Made by a program: the position numbers and the translations under genes
DNA from: Biomaibacter acetigenes
Lineage (GTDB): Bacteria > Bacillota > Thermosediminibacteria > Thermosediminibacterales > Tepidanaerobacteraceae
Direction of reading: 5' to 3'
DNA: 64,000 nucleotides
Assembly: GCF_003691585.1 (NCBI RefSeq)
Contig: NZ_CP033169.1
Coordinates: forward strand, 248,001 to 312,000
The notes under the pieces: generated by a model
Database searches by the model: none
Told to the model about the DNA's origin: nothing
What the model saw: only the letters and a program-made list of their open reading frames with translations
Shown: positions 25,890-36,257 of the stretch, one piece after another
Numbering within the stretch: position 1 is the first letter of the stretch
Layout: the number at the start of each line of letters is the position of its first letter

Positions 25890-27308
25890 TTGCCGACAAA
25901 CCTTTTACTAAGTGTTTCGTTAAAATATTGGCAGGATTTTCAGGATACTCTTGCAAGAATAATGGATGCGAACATTTACATCTTTGATACAAATGGCAAC
26001 TCCTTTTCCCAATTCAGTCGAGAACCTGAATTATGCCAGAATGTAAACAAAGGAGAAAAGATCTGCAACGAAAAGTGCGTCCATTTTTATAAAGAAATCT
26101 TGGGTTCGTTGAAAAATAAAGGCATATTTACATGCCCTTACGGGATTAAACTTTATGCCTATCGCCTGGGCACTTATGCTCAAAAGATAGGCTTTCTTAT
26201 CGTTGCTCCTACCAGGATAAGAACCCGGGCAGGTAGCGAGGAAGAAAATGCTTTTATCACCAAAGCGCACAGCATTTACCAGACTATCAATGAAGTTCTT
26301 AAGGCCATCCTTGAAAAAAACCTTTTAGGATTACGAAGTCTTGAGCTAAACAGCATTTATGAAATCAGCCGCCTGTTGACCTCAACCGTCGAACTGGATA
26401 AGGTTATGGACCTCATAACGAATTCCCTGATCATAATATATAAGGCTGAACTGGGTTTTGTTGGCCTTCGAGAGGGTGATAAAATAAGGATAGCTCAGGC
26501 CAAAGGTGATCACGGCGACCTTTCGATAGGTAAGGAATGGCCGATGGTACAGCCGTTGATTGAAAATGTTTTTTCCAAAGTTGAGCCGTCATTTCTGAGT
26601 ATTGATGAATTAATGACCTTACCGGGCCTTTCCGATTTGGAGCTTGATTCCAAGAATAAAATCATGGTTTATCCACTATGGACATCTTTGGGAGCTGTCG
26701 GCCTGTTAGGTATAGTGTTTTCACCTGATTCGATGGATGACAACGATACCAGAAACCTGCAGATTTATGCGAACTTTGCTGCGATAGCTTTGGCTAACGC
26801 AAAACTTGTAAGCCGACTGGAAAAAGAAGCTGAAACCGACTTTTTGACAGGGTTTTTTAATAAGCGTATAATCCGCAACATACTGGTTAATGAACTCGAG
26901 AGGACAATCAGGTACGGCATTCCTTTAACGGTTATTTTCCTGGATATTGATAACTTCAAGACTTACAATGACACCTTTGGCCATGTTGCCGGCGATGTGG
27001 TGCTGCAGAAGACGGCAGATATAATAAAAAACTCTATAAGGACAGTGGATATTGCGGGGCGCTTCGGAGGCGAGGAGTTTGTAATTATTCTTCCTGGGAC
27101 AAAAGAAGAAGGCGCTGTCGCAGTTGCTGAAAGAATACGAAAATCTATAGAGACCTATCCTTTCCCACATCGCAAAGTTACTGCAAGCCTGGGTATAGCC
27201 TTAGCAAAAAACAGTGATTCTGTTGATTCCCTGCTTGAAAAGGCAGATCAGGCCCTGTATCAAGCAAAAAGACAAGGAAAAAACCGCTTTTACCTGGCCC
27301 CATCGTAA
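25890..27308 (+). CDS. Diguanylate cyclase with PocR, GAF and GGDEF domains
   Basis: A 472-residue cytosolic protein. Residues about 5-145 match the PocR sensory domain (LARIMDANIYIFDTNGNSFS; cysteines in CQNVNKGEKICNEKC; CPYGIKLYAYRLG). A GAF-like domain spans about 155-305. The GGDEF domain follows from about 310, with TDFLTGFFNKR, DIDNFKTYNDTFGH and the active signature RFGGEEF. An RxxD inhibition site (RTVD) lies five residues before GGEEF, so product feedback is expected. PocR domains bind small hydrocarbons or diols. It starts with TTG behind GAGGTGGG, ten bases after the KaiC-like gene. Confidence 0.92.
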   Translation: MPTNLLLSVSLKYWQDFQDTLARIMDANIYIFDTNGNSFSQFSREPELCQNVNKGEKICNEKCVHFYKEILGSLKNKGIFTCPYGIKLYAYRLGTYAQKIGFLIVAPTRIRTRAGSEEENAFITKAHSIYQTINEVLKAILEKNLLGLRSLELNSIYEISRLLTSTVELDKVMDLITNSLIIIYKAELGFVGLREGDKIRIAQAKGDHGDLSIGKEWPMVQPLIENVFSKVEPSFLSIDELMTLPGLSDLELDSKNKIMVYPLWTSLGAVGLLGIVFSPDSMDDNDTRNLQIYANFAAIALANAKLVSRLEKEAETDFLTGFFNKRIIRNILVNELERTIRYGIPLTVIFLDIDNFKTYNDTFGHVAGDVVLQKTADIIKNSIRTVDIAGRFGGEEFVIILPGTKEEGAVAVAERIRKSIETYPFPHRKVTASLGIALAKNSDSVDSLLEKADQALYQAKRQGKNRFYLAPS

Positions 27309-27360
27309 CAATATCATCTTAAATTGGCTTAAAACAAACACAGGTCAAGCACTTTTTGGT

Positions 27361-27724
27361 TTCCCAGATTAAAGCTGTAAAGACATTATTGATGCGGTCT
27401 CAGGAAACTTTATGCCTTCACCGGTGCGTGAGTCTAATGAGAGACCTTATTATCCGCGACTTTATGTTGTTGCAGATGCCAAATCTGGTAGTATAATAGA
27501 TTATGAAGTGTATAAAAATGCAAAAGATGATGCTGATGTTTCCCGTAAATAGAATGATAGACATGTTTCTAAATAAAGGATTACTGAGCGAAATACATGT
27601 CAGGGACGAACGTATGGCTGCGATATTAGGTGACCTTTGCAAAAAGACAGGTGTTAAAATGAGAATAACTAATGTTCTGCCAGATGTTTATTTTTTTATT
27701 AATGAAATGGATAAAAATATGTAA
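27361..27724 (+). pseudogene. Frameshifted DUF6930-like gene fragment
   Basis: One frame reads CKDIIDAVSGNFMPSPVRES, then YYPRLYVVADAKSGSIIDYE and KNAKDDADVSRK up to a stop at about 27550. The homology continues in another frame as MIDMFLNKGLLSEIHVRDER, AAILGDLCKKTGVKMRI and VLPDVYFFINEM, to the TAA at 27722. The joined product resembles the DUF6930-type domain as I remember it (lines of the form YPRL-VVxDxxSG-IIDxE, then IxVRDE). No proper start is present, so it is a truncated and frameshifted remnant. A short ORF from ATG 27503 is an artefact of this. Confidence 0.5.
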
Positions 27725-27775
27725 GAAATATTTCCCGTTTTTTGTGGGGATTAAGTCTGGAGGTTGTAAAGAATT

Positions 27776-28182
27776 ATGAAAAGCTATAGAAAAGAATTAT
27801 GGTTTAACACAACTTCTAGAAGAGAATTCATTAATATTACTCCTCAAGTTGAAGAGTGTTTAAAGGAGAGCGGTATTAAAGAAGGATTGCTTTTATGTAA
27901 CGCAATGCACATTACTTCAAGTGTTTTTATAAATGATGATGAATCCGGCTTACATCGAGATTTTGAAAGGTTTTTAGAAAAGTTGGCTCCTGAAAAGCCT
28001 TATGACCAATATGAGCACAATGTTTTTGAAGATAATGCAGATGCTCATTTAAAAAGAACTATAATGGGCAGAGAAATTGTCGTGGCGATTAGTTAGATTT
28101 TGGGCCATGGGAACAAATTTTTTACGGGGAGTTTGACGGAAGAAGAAGGAAAAGAGTTTTGGTGAAAATCATCGGTGAGTAA
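27776..28182 (+). pseudogene. YjbQ-family gene (UPF0047) disrupted by a small deletion
   Basis: The intact part gives about 106 residues of the YjbQ/UPF0047 fold ([55 protein letters not shown]) and stops at 28094-28096. The missing end is present in a shifted frame just after: DFGPWEQIFYGEFDGRR and KRVLVKIIGE, stopping at 28180-28182. Comparison with the usual AIxxGxLDFGPW suggests loss of about ten bases near 28088. The family is linked to thiamine-phosphate synthase-like activity. AGTCTGGAGG precedes the ATG. Whether the truncated form is active is unknown, but the lost C-terminal strand makes it doubtful. Confidence 0.8.
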
Positions 28183-28404
28183 GAAAAAAGCTTAATAAAG
28201 TATTTACAAATGCGGCTCAAATCATCAGCATACTAAATATTGTAACTCATTTTGTACTGGCATGATAAGCTTCTTTATGATCAAAATTAATATTTTTTAT
28301 ATTTTATCAGTTCATAAAGAAAAAAGTCAGTAGTATTTTTATTCCTTTATATGTCTATAGTAAATTGGAATTTGACGTAATCCTGATCTCTAAAACTGGT
28401 ATTA
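28183..28404. other. AT-rich non-coding stretch upstream of the rpoB promoter
   Basis: No convincing ORF, RNA gene or repeat was seen between the YjbQ remnant and the rpoB promoter. The usual upstream neighbours rplJ and rplL are not here. Confidence 0.6.
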
Positions 28405-28433
28405 TTGACAAAAACGGGGCTTTGTGGTATTAT
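28405..28433 (+). promoter_or_regulatory. Promoter of rpoB (start of the RNA polymerase/ribosomal superoperon)
   Basis: A perfect TTGACA (28405-28410), a 17-base spacer and TATTAT (28428-28433), with an alternative TATAAT at 28431. It leaves an untranslated leader of about 175 bases before the rpoB ATG. Confidence 0.75.
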
Positions 28434-28539
28434 AATATATTGCATGATTATATGCAAATTTCATGCCACGGACTCTTTTTTTATCCCTTCTGTATAATGT
28501 TCCCTGTTTTGGGAGATAGTATAATAGATAGTCCCGCCT

Positions 28540-28561
28540 AAATCCGGTGAAAACCGGGTTT
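28540..28561 (+). promoter_or_regulatory. GAAA-tetraloop hairpin in the rpoB leader
   Basis: A 9-bp stem (28540-28548 with 28553-28561, including one T-G pair) is closed by a GAAA loop. A smaller GCCA/TGGC hairpin follows. No T-run comes directly after it. It may stabilise or process the leader RNA, or take part in attenuation. Confidence 0.5.
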
Positions 28562-28616
28562 GAGGGGCCATTTTTGGCTTTTGGCTGTTTAAAATAAAAA
28601 GGGGTGAGAAAAACTA

Positions 28617-31600
28617 ATGGTTCATCCTGTAAAAGTAGGGGAACGCACCCGATGGAGTTTTTCAAAAATCGAAGAAGTTATGAGCATGCCCGATCTTATC
28701 GAAATCCAGAAGGATTCGTATAAGTGGTTTCTGGATGAAGGGCTGGCGGAGGTTTTTAAGGATATTTCACCCATAGAGGATTTTACCGGGAATCTTGTAC
28801 TGGAGTTCATCGATTACACCCTGGAGAATAATCCCAAATATTCAGTGGATGAATGCCGGGAGAGGGATGTCACCTATGCCGTGCCTCTCAAGGTTAAAGT
28901 GAGGCTCATAAACAAGGAGACCGGCGAGGTAAAAGAACAGGAAGTCTTTATGGGCGATTTTCCTCTTATGACCGAAAACGGTACTTTTATTATCAACGGG
29001 GCAGAAAGGGTCATAGTAAGTCAGTTGGTCCGTTCGCCGGGGGTATACTTTGACCGACAGAGGGATAAGAACGGCAGGGACCTGTTTGCCGGTACCATCA
29101 TCCCCAACAGGGGTGCCTGGCTGGAAATGGAGACGGATTCAAATGAGGTTATCTACGTGAGAGTAGACAGGACAAGAAAGGTTCCCATCACCACACTTCT
29201 TAGAGCTCTGGGTTACGGCAGCAACTCCCAGATTATGGAACTTCTGGGTGAGGATGAAAAAATCCTTCGCACCTTTGAAAAAGACAATACCGAAAATCAA
29301 AACGAAGCTCTTCTTGAAATATATAAAAGGCTGAGGCCCGGTGAACCCCCTACGGTGGAAAACGCCAGGGCCCTGCTGGAATCTCTGTTTTTTGACCCCA
29401 AGAGATATGACCTGGCCCATGTGGGGCGCTATAAATTCAATAAGAAGTTAAGGCTCAGAAACCGCATTGTGGGTAAAATCAGCGCCGAAAATGTGGAAGA
29501 TCCAAAGACCGGCGAGATCGTGCTTAAAAAAGGCGAAAGAATTACCAGGAAGATGGCAGAAACCCTGGAATCCCTTAAGATAAAAGAAATAAAGGTCCTG
29601 GTTGTGGAAGATAGGGCGGAATCCAGGGAAAAAGCCGTAAAGGTAATAAGCAACGGTTATTCTGATGATAGCCGTGACGGATTCTCTACCGAGAAACATA
29701 TTACTGTTGAAGATATAGTAGCATCTATAAATTACCTCTTAAATCTTTCTTATGGCATCGGGGATATCGACGATATCGACCATCTGGGCAACCGCCGCCT
29801 GCGGTCGGTAGGAGAACTGCTCCAGAACCAGTTCAGGATTGGCCTCGCCCGCATGGAAAGGGTGGTCAAAGAAAGGATGACCATCCAGGATGTGGACACA
29901 ATAACGCCTCAAGGGCTTATCAATATAAGGCCTGTGGTAGCTGCCATAAAGGAATTTTTCGGTTCAAGCCAGCTTTCCCAGTTTATGGACCAGACCAATC
30001 CCCTGGCGGAGCTCACTCACAAGAGAAGGCTCAGCGCCCTGGGGCCTGGCGGTCTGTCCCGGGAGAGGGCCGGTTTTGAAGTGCGCGATGTGCATCATTC
30101 CCATTATGGCCGCATGTGCCCCATAGAGACCCCTGAAGGTCCCAACATCGGCCTCATCGGTTCTCTCAGTACCTATGCCAGGGTAAACCAGTACGGATTT
30201 ATCGAGACCCCCTACCGCAAAGTCGATAAGGAACGGGGGGTTGTTACCGATGAAGTAGAATACCTCACAGCCGATGAAGAAGAGGCCTTTATCATAGCCC
30301 AGGCCAACGCACCGCTGGATGAGGAAGGCAGGTTTATCCAGAAGAGGATCACAGCCCGCCACAGGGAGGAAACCGTAGTGGTACCCGCAGAAGATGTGGA
30401 CTATATGGACGTTTCCCCGAAGCAGCTGGTCAGTGTGGCCACGGCCATGATTCCCTTCCTGGAGCACGATGATGCCAACAGAGCTTTGATGGGTTCCAAC
30501 ATGCAGCGCCAGGCGGTGCCGCTTTTAATCACCGATGCACCCCTTGTAGGCACCGGCATAGAATATAAGGCAGCCGTAGACTCCGGCGTAATGATCCTGG
30601 CAAGAAATGAAGGGGTTGTGGAAAGGGTCACCGGCCGGGAAATAGAGGTAAGAAGGGACATCGACGGCGGCCTGGATGTATATAAAGTTCATAAATTCAT
30701 GAGATCCAACCAGGGAACATGCATAAACCAGAGACCTATAGTTAAGAAAGGCCAGAGGGTGACCAAGGGGCAGCCCATAGCCGATGGTCCCTCCACGGAC
30801 CATGGCGAGCTGGCCCTCGGGCGCAATGTGCTGGTGGCATTCATGCCCTGGGAAGGTTACAACTATGAGGATGCCATTTTGCTGTCCGAACGCCTTGTAA
30901 AAGACGATGTGTTTACATCAATTCACATAGAGCAGTATGAAGCCGAAGCACGGGATACCAAGCTGGGCCCCGAGGAAATCACGCGGGATGTGCCCAATGT
31001 GGGTGAAGAAGCCCTGAAGGACCTGGATGAAAGAGGGATCATAAGGATAGGAGCAGAGGTCAGGGCCGGCGACATTCTGGTAGGAAAAGTAACACCGAAA
31101 GGTGAGACCGAGCTTACTGCCGAGGAGAGGCTGCTGCGTGCCATCTTCGGTGAGAAAGCCCGGGAAGTTCGGGACACCTCTCTTCGGGTTCCTCACGGCG
31201 AATATGGTATCGTTGTGGATGTCAAGGTTTTCACCCGAGAAAATGGAGATGAGCTTCCTCCGGGAGTAAATGAGATGGTAAGGGTTTACATCGCCCAGAA
31301 GAGGAAGATATCCGAGGGTGACAAGATGGCGGGACGCCATGGAAACAAGGGTGTCATTTCCAGAATACTTCCTGTTGAAGATATGCCCTTCCTGCCTGAC
31401 GGCACCCCGGTAGATATAGTTTTAAATCCTCTGGGTGTCCCTTCCCGTATGAACATAGGGCAGGTGCTGGAAACACACCTGGGTTGGGCAGCCAAAGCCC
31501 TGGGATGGTATGTGGCCACACCTGTATTTGACGGCGCCAGGGAGGAAGAGATAATAGAAACTCTCAAGAAAGCAGGACTACCTGAGGATGGAAAGACCAA

Positions 31601-32291
31601 CCTCAGGGATGGGCGCTCGGGAGAATATTTTGACCGCAGGGTTACCGTGGGCTACATGTACATGCTAAAACTGGCCCACCTGGTGGATGACAAGATCCAC
31701 GCCCGTTCTACAGGGCCATACTCCCTGGTTACCCAGCAGCCTCTGGGAGGCAAAGCCCAGTTCGGCGGCCAGAGGTTTGGAGAAATGGAAGTCTGGGCTC
31801 TCGAAGCTTATGGTGCCAGCTTTACATTGCAGGAACTTTTGACGGTCAAATCCGACGATGTGCTGGGCAGGGTGAAAACCTATGAAGCTATAGTCAAGGG
31901 TGAAAATGTTCCGGAACCCGGCATACCGGAAGCCTTTAAAGTTCTCATCAAAGAACTTCAATCCCTGTGCCTTGACGTGAAGATACTGTCGGAAGATGCC
32001 AAAGAGATTGAAATCAAGGAGACCGATGACGATGAGGAAGAACAGCCCCTGGATGTGAACATGGAGGGTATGGAAGACGAAGGCCGGCCCGATAGGGATT
32101 ATGAGGAACGGGAGGAAGGCGAGGAGGAAGAGGAACCCGAAGAGGTTGACGAAGAAGACATCATTTATGATGATTACACCGAGGACGACGATAAAACAGA
32201 TTTCGACGATGACGTGGATTTAAATGACGAAGACCTGGAAAAAGACTTTATCCCCGGCAAGTATGACGATGACGATACCGATGAATTTTAA
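28617..32291 (+). CDS. rpoB: DNA-directed RNA polymerase subunit beta
   Basis: This 1224-residue subunit forms one side of the RNA polymerase active-site cleft. All conserved blocks are visible, including the rifampicin region [15 protein letters not shown] with [14 protein letters not shown], where the residues corresponding to E. coli D516, H526 and S531 are wild type; [11 protein letters not shown]; and [15 protein letters not shown]. The last 90 or so residues, after [14 protein letters not shown], are a strongly acidic extension ([20 protein letters not shown], ending [10 protein letters not shown]) absent from E. coli RpoB. GGGGTGAG lies eight bases before the ATG. It is not preceded by rplL as in most Firmicutes. 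Confidence 0.99.
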   Translation: MVHPVKVGERTRWSFSKIEEVMSMPDLIEIQKDSYKWFLDEGLAEVFKDISPIEDFTGNLVLEFIDYTLENNPKYSVDECRERDVTYAVPLKVKVRLINKETGEVKEQEVFMGDFPLMTENGTFIINGAERVIVSQLVRSPGVYFDRQRDKNGRDLFAGTIIPNRGAWLEMETDSNEVIYVRVDRTRKVPITTLLRALGYGSNSQIMELLGEDEKILRTFEKDNTENQNEALLEIYKRLRPGEPPTVENARALLESLFFDPKRYDLAHVGRYKFNKKLRLRNRIVGKISAENVEDPKTGEIVLKKGERITRKMAETLESLKIKEIKVLVVEDRAESREKAVKVISNGYSDDSRDGFSTEKHITVEDIVASINYLLNLSYGIGDIDDIDHLGNRRLRSVGELLQNQFRIGLARMERVVKERMTIQDVDTITPQGLINIRPVVAAIKEFFGSSQLSQFMDQTNPLAELTHKRRLSALGPGGLSRERAGFEVRDVHHSHYGRMCPIETPEGPNIGLIGSLSTYARVNQYGFIETPYRKVDKERGVVTDEVEYLTADEEEAFIIAQANAPLDEEGRFIQKRITARHREETVVVPAEDVDYMDVSPKQLVSVATAMIPFLEHDDANRALMGSNMQRQAVPLLITDAPLVGTGIEYKAAVDSGVMILARNEGVVERVTGREIEVRRDIDGGLDVYKVHKFMRSNQGTCINQRPIVKKGQRVTKGQPIADGPSTDHGELALGRNVLVAFMPWEGYNYEDAILLSERLVKDDVFTSIHIEQYEAEARDTKLGPEEITRDVPNVGEEALKDLDERGIIRIGAEVRAGDILVGKVTPKGETELTAEERLLRAIFGEKAREVRDTSLRVPHGEYGIVVDVKVFTRENGDELPPGVNEMVRVYIAQKRKISEGDKMAGRHGNKGVISRILPVEDMPFLPDGTPVDIVLNPLGVPSRMNIGQVLETHLGWAAKALGWYVATPVFDGAREEEIIETLKKAGLPEDGKTNLRDGRSGEYFDRRVTVGYMYMLKLAHLVDDKIHARSTGPYSLVTQQPLGGKAQFGGQRFGEMEVWALEAYGASFTLQELLTVKSDDVLGRVKTYEAIVKGENVPEPGIPEAFKVLIKELQSLCLDVKILSEDAKEIEIKETDDDEEEQPLDVNMEGMEDEGRPDRDYEEREEGEEEEEPEEVDEEDIIYDDYTEDDDKTDFDDDVDLNDEDLEKDFIPGKYDDDDTDEF

Positions 32292-32295
32292 TATC

Positions 32296-32320
32296 TAACC
32301 TCGAACTTCGAATATCGAAA
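32296..32320 (+). repeat. Short degenerate heptamer repeat between rpoB and rpoC
   Basis: Consecutive seven-base units TAACCTC, GAACTTC, GAATATC and a partial GAAA fill the gap. A similar heptamer array occurs in the element after rplQ (55601-55635). Confidence 0.4.
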
Positions 32321-32338
32321 ATGAAGGGAGAGAAACAG

Positions 32339-35300
32339 TTGCTGGAACTCAATTTCTTTGACTCCATCAAGATCGGCCTGGCATCCCCCGAACAGATCAG
32401 GGAATGGTCCAAGGGGGAAGTTAAAAAGCCCGAGACCATCAATTACAGGACCCTCAAGCCTGAAAAACAGGGCCTGTTCTGTGAGAGGATATTTGGCCCT
32501 ATAAAAGACTGGGAATGCCACTGCGGCAAGTACAAGAGAGTAAGGTACAAAGGCGTGGTGTGCGATCGCTGCGGTGTAGAAGTTACCAAGTCCAAAGTGC
32601 GGCGTGAAAGAATGGGTCACATAGAACTTGCGGCTCCGGTTTCACACATATGGTTTTTAAAAGGCATACCCAGCCGCATAGGTCTCATACTGGACATGTC
32701 CCCAAGGTCACTGGAGAAAATCATATATTTTGCATCATATGTAGTTATAGATGCGGGCAATACACCTCTGGCAAAAAAACAGCTCTTAAACGAAAAGGAA
32801 TACCGGGAATACAGAGACAAATATGGCAATGCTTTCAAAGCCGGTATGGGTGCAGAAGCCGTAAAGGAGCTTTTGGAAGAAATAGACCTTGAAAAACTTG
32901 CCAAAGAGCTGAGAGTTGAACTCAAGGATGCCAACGGCCAGAAAAAGGTCAGGATATTGAGGCGCCTGGAAGTGGTGGAAGCCTTCAGAAAATCGGGCAA
33001 CAGGCCTGAATGGATGATTTTGGAGGTCATCCCCGTAATACCACCGGACCTGAGGCCCATGGTGCAGCTTGATGGTGGCCGCTTTGCCACATCGGACCTC
33101 AATGACCTTTACAGAAGGGTCATCAACAGAAATAACCGCTTGAAGAGGCTTCTGGATTTGGGAGCTCCCGACATCATTGTAAGAAATGAAAAACGTATGC
33201 TTCAGGAAGCAGTGGACGCCTTGATTGATAACGGCAGGAGAGGGCGGCCGGTAACAGGCCCCGGCAATAGGCCCTTAAAATCCCTGAGCGATATGCTCAA
33301 GGGTAAACAGGGCCGTTTCCGCCAGAACCTTTTAGGAAAACGCGTGGACTATTCCGGGCGTTCTGTCATAGTGGTAGGTCCTGAGCTCAAACTTTACCAG
33401 TGCGGCCTTCCTAAGGAAATGGCGCTGGAGTTGTTTAAACCTTTTGTGATGAAAAAGCTGGTAACGGATGGATATGCTCACAACATTAAGAGTGCGAAAC
33501 GCATGGTGGAAAGGGTAAAACCCGAGGTCTGGGATGTGCTGGAGGATGTTATAAAAGAGCATCCGGTCATGCTCAATAGGGCTCCCACCCTGCACAGACT
33601 GGGCATTCAGGCTTTTGAGCCGGTGCTGGTGGAGGGAAGGGCCATACAGATTCATCCCCTGGTATGTACTGCATATAACGCCGACTTCGACGGAGACCAG
33701 ATGGCGGTACATTTGCCCCTTTCTGCCGAAGCTCAGGCTGAGGCAAGGCTTTTGATGCTTTCGACCAATAATATACTAAAGCCCCAGGATGGGAAACCCG
33801 TGGTTACCCCAACACAGGATATGGTCTTAGGTTCCTATTACCTCACCATAGAGAGGCCGGGAGAAAAGGGGGAAGGCAAGTATTTTTCAAGTCCCGAAGA
33901 AGCTTTGCTGGCATATGATATGGGTGAAGTAGGACTTCATGCCATGGTAAATGTGCGCATGACAAGGGTCATAGGTGGAAAACAACGCACCAGGATTATA
34001 AAGACTACACCCGGTCGGATTATATTTAATGAAGGTATACCCCAGGACCTGGGTTTTGTAGACAGGTCCATAGAGGAAAACCTTTTTGAACTGGAGCTCA
34101 ACACCCTGGTAGATAAGGGGAAACTGGGAGAAATAGTGGACAGGTGCTATCGCAAGCACGGTACAACGGTTACTGCGGAAGTTCTCGATAGAATAAAGAA
34201 AAAGGGTTATGATTACGCCACAAAGGCAGGCATAACCATAGGGGTCACCGACATAGAGGTACCCTCGGAAAAGGAAAAGATATTGTCCGAAGCCGATGAA
34301 AAGGTTGACCAGGTAGAGCTTCTCTACCGCCGGGGTTTGATTTCCGATGAGGAAAGATATGAAAAGACCATTGAAATATGGAACAATGCCACCGACAGGG
34401 TTACGGAAAGCCTCATGAATTCCCTGGACAAATTTAACTCCGTATACATGATGGCGAACTCTGGTGCCCGAGGCAACAAGCAACAGATAAGGCAGCTGGC
34501 AGGCATGCGCGGCCTTATGGCAGACCCCTCTGGAAGAATTATAGACCTTCCCATCAAGGCGAATTTCCGGGAAGGCCTCACGGTGCTGGAATACTTCATT
34601 TCCACCCATGGCGCCAGGAAGGGTCTTGCAGATACGGCCTTGAGGACCGCAGACTCCGGTTATCTGACCCGCCGTTTGGTGGATGTGAGTCATAATGTCA
34701 TAGTCAGGGAAATTGACTGCGGTACCAACGAAGGCATCACAGTAAAGGCCATCAAGGACGGCAGCGAAGTGATAGAATCCCTGAAGGAACGTATCGAAGG
34801 CCGGTGCGCCCTGGAGAATGTGAAACATCCGGAAACCGGTGAAGTGATTGTCCGGGCTAACGAGCTCATCACCGACGAAATGGCCGACAAAATTATAAAA
34901 GCCGGTATTAATGAGGTAAAAATCCGGTCGGTGCTCACCTGCAGGACGCGGCACGGGGTATGCACCAAGTGCTACGGCAAAAACCTGGCCACCGGCAAAC
35001 CGGTTAATATCGGTGAGGCCGTGGGCATCATAGCGGCCCAGTCTATAGGTGAGCCCGGAACGCAGCTTACCATGCGGACCTTCCACACTGGAGGTGTGGC
35101 AGGCCAGGATATTACTCAGGGTCTTCCCAGGGTTGAGGAACTTTTTGAAGCCCGCAAGCCTAAAGGCCAGGCAATTATTTCCGAAGTGGGAGGTACCGTC
35201 AAAATCTTAGAGAGCAAGAAAAAGCGCGAGGTGGAAATAACCACCGACACCGGTGAAACCAGGGTATATCAGGTTCCTTACGGCGCCAGGTTAAAGGTGG

Positions 35301-35857
35301 AAAACGGCATGGTGATTGAAGCCGGAGATGAACTGTGCGAGGGCTCCGTAAACCCCCACGATATATTGAAGATCAAGGGTATCCGAGGAGTGCAAATGTA
35401 CCTGTTGCAGGAAGTGCTGAGGGTTTACAGGCTTCAGGGCGTGGATATAAATGATAAGCATATTGAGATTATCATCCGCCAGATGCTATGCAAAGTAAAA
35501 GTTGAAAATCCCGGTGATACCGACTTGCTCCCCGGAGAGCTTATAGATGTATTTGAATTCGAAGATCTAAATGAGAAGGCAATACAGGAAGGCAAAAAAC
35601 CGGCGGAAGCAAGAAGGGTGCTTCTGGGTATCACCAAAGCATCTCTTGCTACCGACTCCTTCCTGTCGGCGGTTTCCTTCCAGGAAACTACCAGAGTGCT
35701 GACCGAAGCCGCCATCAAGGGTAAGGTGGACCCACTGCTGGGTCTTAAGGAAAATGTCATCATCGGTAAGCTGATTCCGGCAGGCACCGGGATGAGCCGC
35801 TACAGAAACGTGAAGATATATCCGGCGGACCAGCAGCCGCAAGAGCAAAAGCTCTGA
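32339..35857 (+). CDS. rpoC: DNA-directed RNA polymerase subunit beta'
   Basis: About 1172 residues. Features include the N-terminal zinc site ([20 protein letters not shown]), the [20 protein letters not shown] switch region, the catalytic [12 protein letters not shown] with its three Mg-binding aspartates, and the second zinc cluster ([13 protein letters not shown]) near residue 865. It lacks the large insertion of E. coli RpoC, as in other Firmicutes. I prefer the TTG at 32339 ([12 protein letters not shown], the usual N-terminus), seven bases after AAGGGAGAG; the ATG at 32321 overlaps that site and would add six unusual residues. Confidence 0.98.
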   Translation: MLELNFFDSIKIGLASPEQIREWSKGEVKKPETINYRTLKPEKQGLFCERIFGPIKDWECHCGKYKRVRYKGVVCDRCGVEVTKSKVRRERMGHIELAAPVSHIWFLKGIPSRIGLILDMSPRSLEKIIYFASYVVIDAGNTPLAKKQLLNEKEYREYRDKYGNAFKAGMGAEAVKELLEEIDLEKLAKELRVELKDANGQKKVRILRRLEVVEAFRKSGNRPEWMILEVIPVIPPDLRPMVQLDGGRFATSDLNDLYRRVINRNNRLKRLLDLGAPDIIVRNEKRMLQEAVDALIDNGRRGRPVTGPGNRPLKSLSDMLKGKQGRFRQNLLGKRVDYSGRSVIVVGPELKLYQCGLPKEMALELFKPFVMKKLVTDGYAHNIKSAKRMVERVKPEVWDVLEDVIKEHPVMLNRAPTLHRLGIQAFEPVLVEGRAIQIHPLVCTAYNADFDGDQMAVHLPLSAEAQAEARLLMLSTNNILKPQDGKPVVTPTQDMVLGSYYLTIERPGEKGEGKYFSSPEEALLAYDMGEVGLHAMVNVRMTRVIGGKQRTRIIKTTPGRIIFNEGIPQDLGFVDRSIEENLFELELNTLVDKGKLGEIVDRCYRKHGTTVTAEVLDRIKKKGYDYATKAGITIGVTDIEVPSEKEKILSEADEKVDQVELLYRRGLISDEERYEKTIEIWNNATDRVTESLMNSLDKFNSVYMMANSGARGNKQQIRQLAGMRGLMADPSGRIIDLPIKANFREGLTVLEYFISTHGARKGLADTALRTADSGYLTRRLVDVSHNVIVREIDCGTNEGITVKAIKDGSEVIESLKERIEGRCALENVKHPETGEVIVRANELITDEMADKIIKAGINEVKIRSVLTCRTRHGVCTKCYGKNLATGKPVNIGEAVGIIAAQSIGEPGTQLTMRTFHTGGVAGQDITQGLPRVEELFEARKPKGQAIISEVGGTVKILESKKKREVEITTDTGETRVYQVPYGARLKVENGMVIEAGDELCEGSVNPHDILKIKGIRGVQMYLLQEVLRVYRLQGVDINDKHIEIIIRQMLCKVKVENPGDTDLLPGELIDVFEFEDLNEKAIQEGKKPAEARRVLLGITKASLATDSFLSAVSFQETTRVLTEAAIKGKVDPLLGLKENVIIGKLIPAGTGMSRYRNVKIYPADQQPQEQKL

Positions 35858-35865
35858 ATTACTAA

Positions 35866-35894
35866 TTGACAGCTAAAACCTATGATGATAAAAT
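35866..35894 (+). promoter_or_regulatory. Internal promoter between rpoC and the L7Ae-like gene
   Basis: TTGACA (35866-35871), an exact 17-base spacer and TAAAAT (35889-35894). It would start transcription about 45 bases before the L7Ae-like ATG, giving the str genes their own promoter. The same architecture recurs upstream of rplM. Confidence 0.7.
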
Positions 35895-35946
35895 ATATGG
35901 GTGTGTTTTATTAGCTCTCTTTAAAAGTAAAGGGGAGGGCGAGAAA

Positions 35947-36195
35947 ATGCTTGAAAAATTAAAAGAGGCTCCCTCTAAAACCATAGGAACAAAACAGACA
36001 TTAAAAGCGCTGGAAAGGGATAAAGTCGCAGTGGTTTTTTTAGCCCAGGATGCTGAAGAGCATGTAGTTTCCAGCCTAAAAGAATTGTGTCTGAAAAAAG
36101 GCATTCAGATCGTTCCTGTGGCCACCATGAAAGAGCTGGGGGATGCCTGCGGAATCCAGGTAGGGGCGGCATCGGCTGCAATTTTAAAACAATAA
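35947..36195 (+). CDS. rplGB: L7Ae-like K-turn-binding ribosomal protein (YbxF family)
   Basis: An 82-residue L7Ae/L30e-fold protein: APSKTIGTKQTLKALERDK, AVVFLAQDAEEHVV and VPVATMKELGDACGIQVGAA. The family binds kink-turn RNAs; in Firmicutes it sits at exactly this place, before rpsL. The ATG at 35947 follows GGGGAGGGCGAG; a longer frame reaching to 35866 overlaps the promoter and is not used. A strong terminator follows it, which raises the question of how rpsL downstream is reached. Confidence 0.93.
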   Translation: MLEKLKEAPSKTIGTKQTLKALERDKVAVVFLAQDAEEHVVSSLKELCLKKGIQIVPVATMKELGDACGIQVGAASAAILKQ

Positions 36196-36204
36196 TTTGC
36201 TTTT

Positions 36205-36233
36205 AAGATGCCCCTATGAGGGGCATCTTTTTT
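36205..36233 (+). terminator. Rho-independent terminator/attenuator between the L7Ae-like gene and rpsL
   Basis: A perfect 10-bp stem (36205-36214 with 36220-36229), a TATGA loop and a run of seven T (36227-36233). rpsL starts only 25 bases later with no promoter between, so transcription must read through. This suits partial termination or regulated attenuation. Confidence 0.85.
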
Positions 36234-36257
36234 AATTTAATGGAAGGAGGTGTGACA

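Noticed and set aside
27503-27724. Separate 73-residue gene at ATG 27503
   Set aside because: Its first residues are out of frame and the rest continues homology from the upstream frame, so it is part of a frameshifted remnant.
28540-28590. Riboswitch in the rpoB leader
   Set aside because: Only simple hairpins are visible; no conserved aptamer core was recognised.
33887-35086. 399-codon minus-strand open frame inside rpoC
   Set aside because: Long only because the opposite strand of rpoC lacks stops; the plus strand is unmistakably rpoC and the frame has no recognisable domain.
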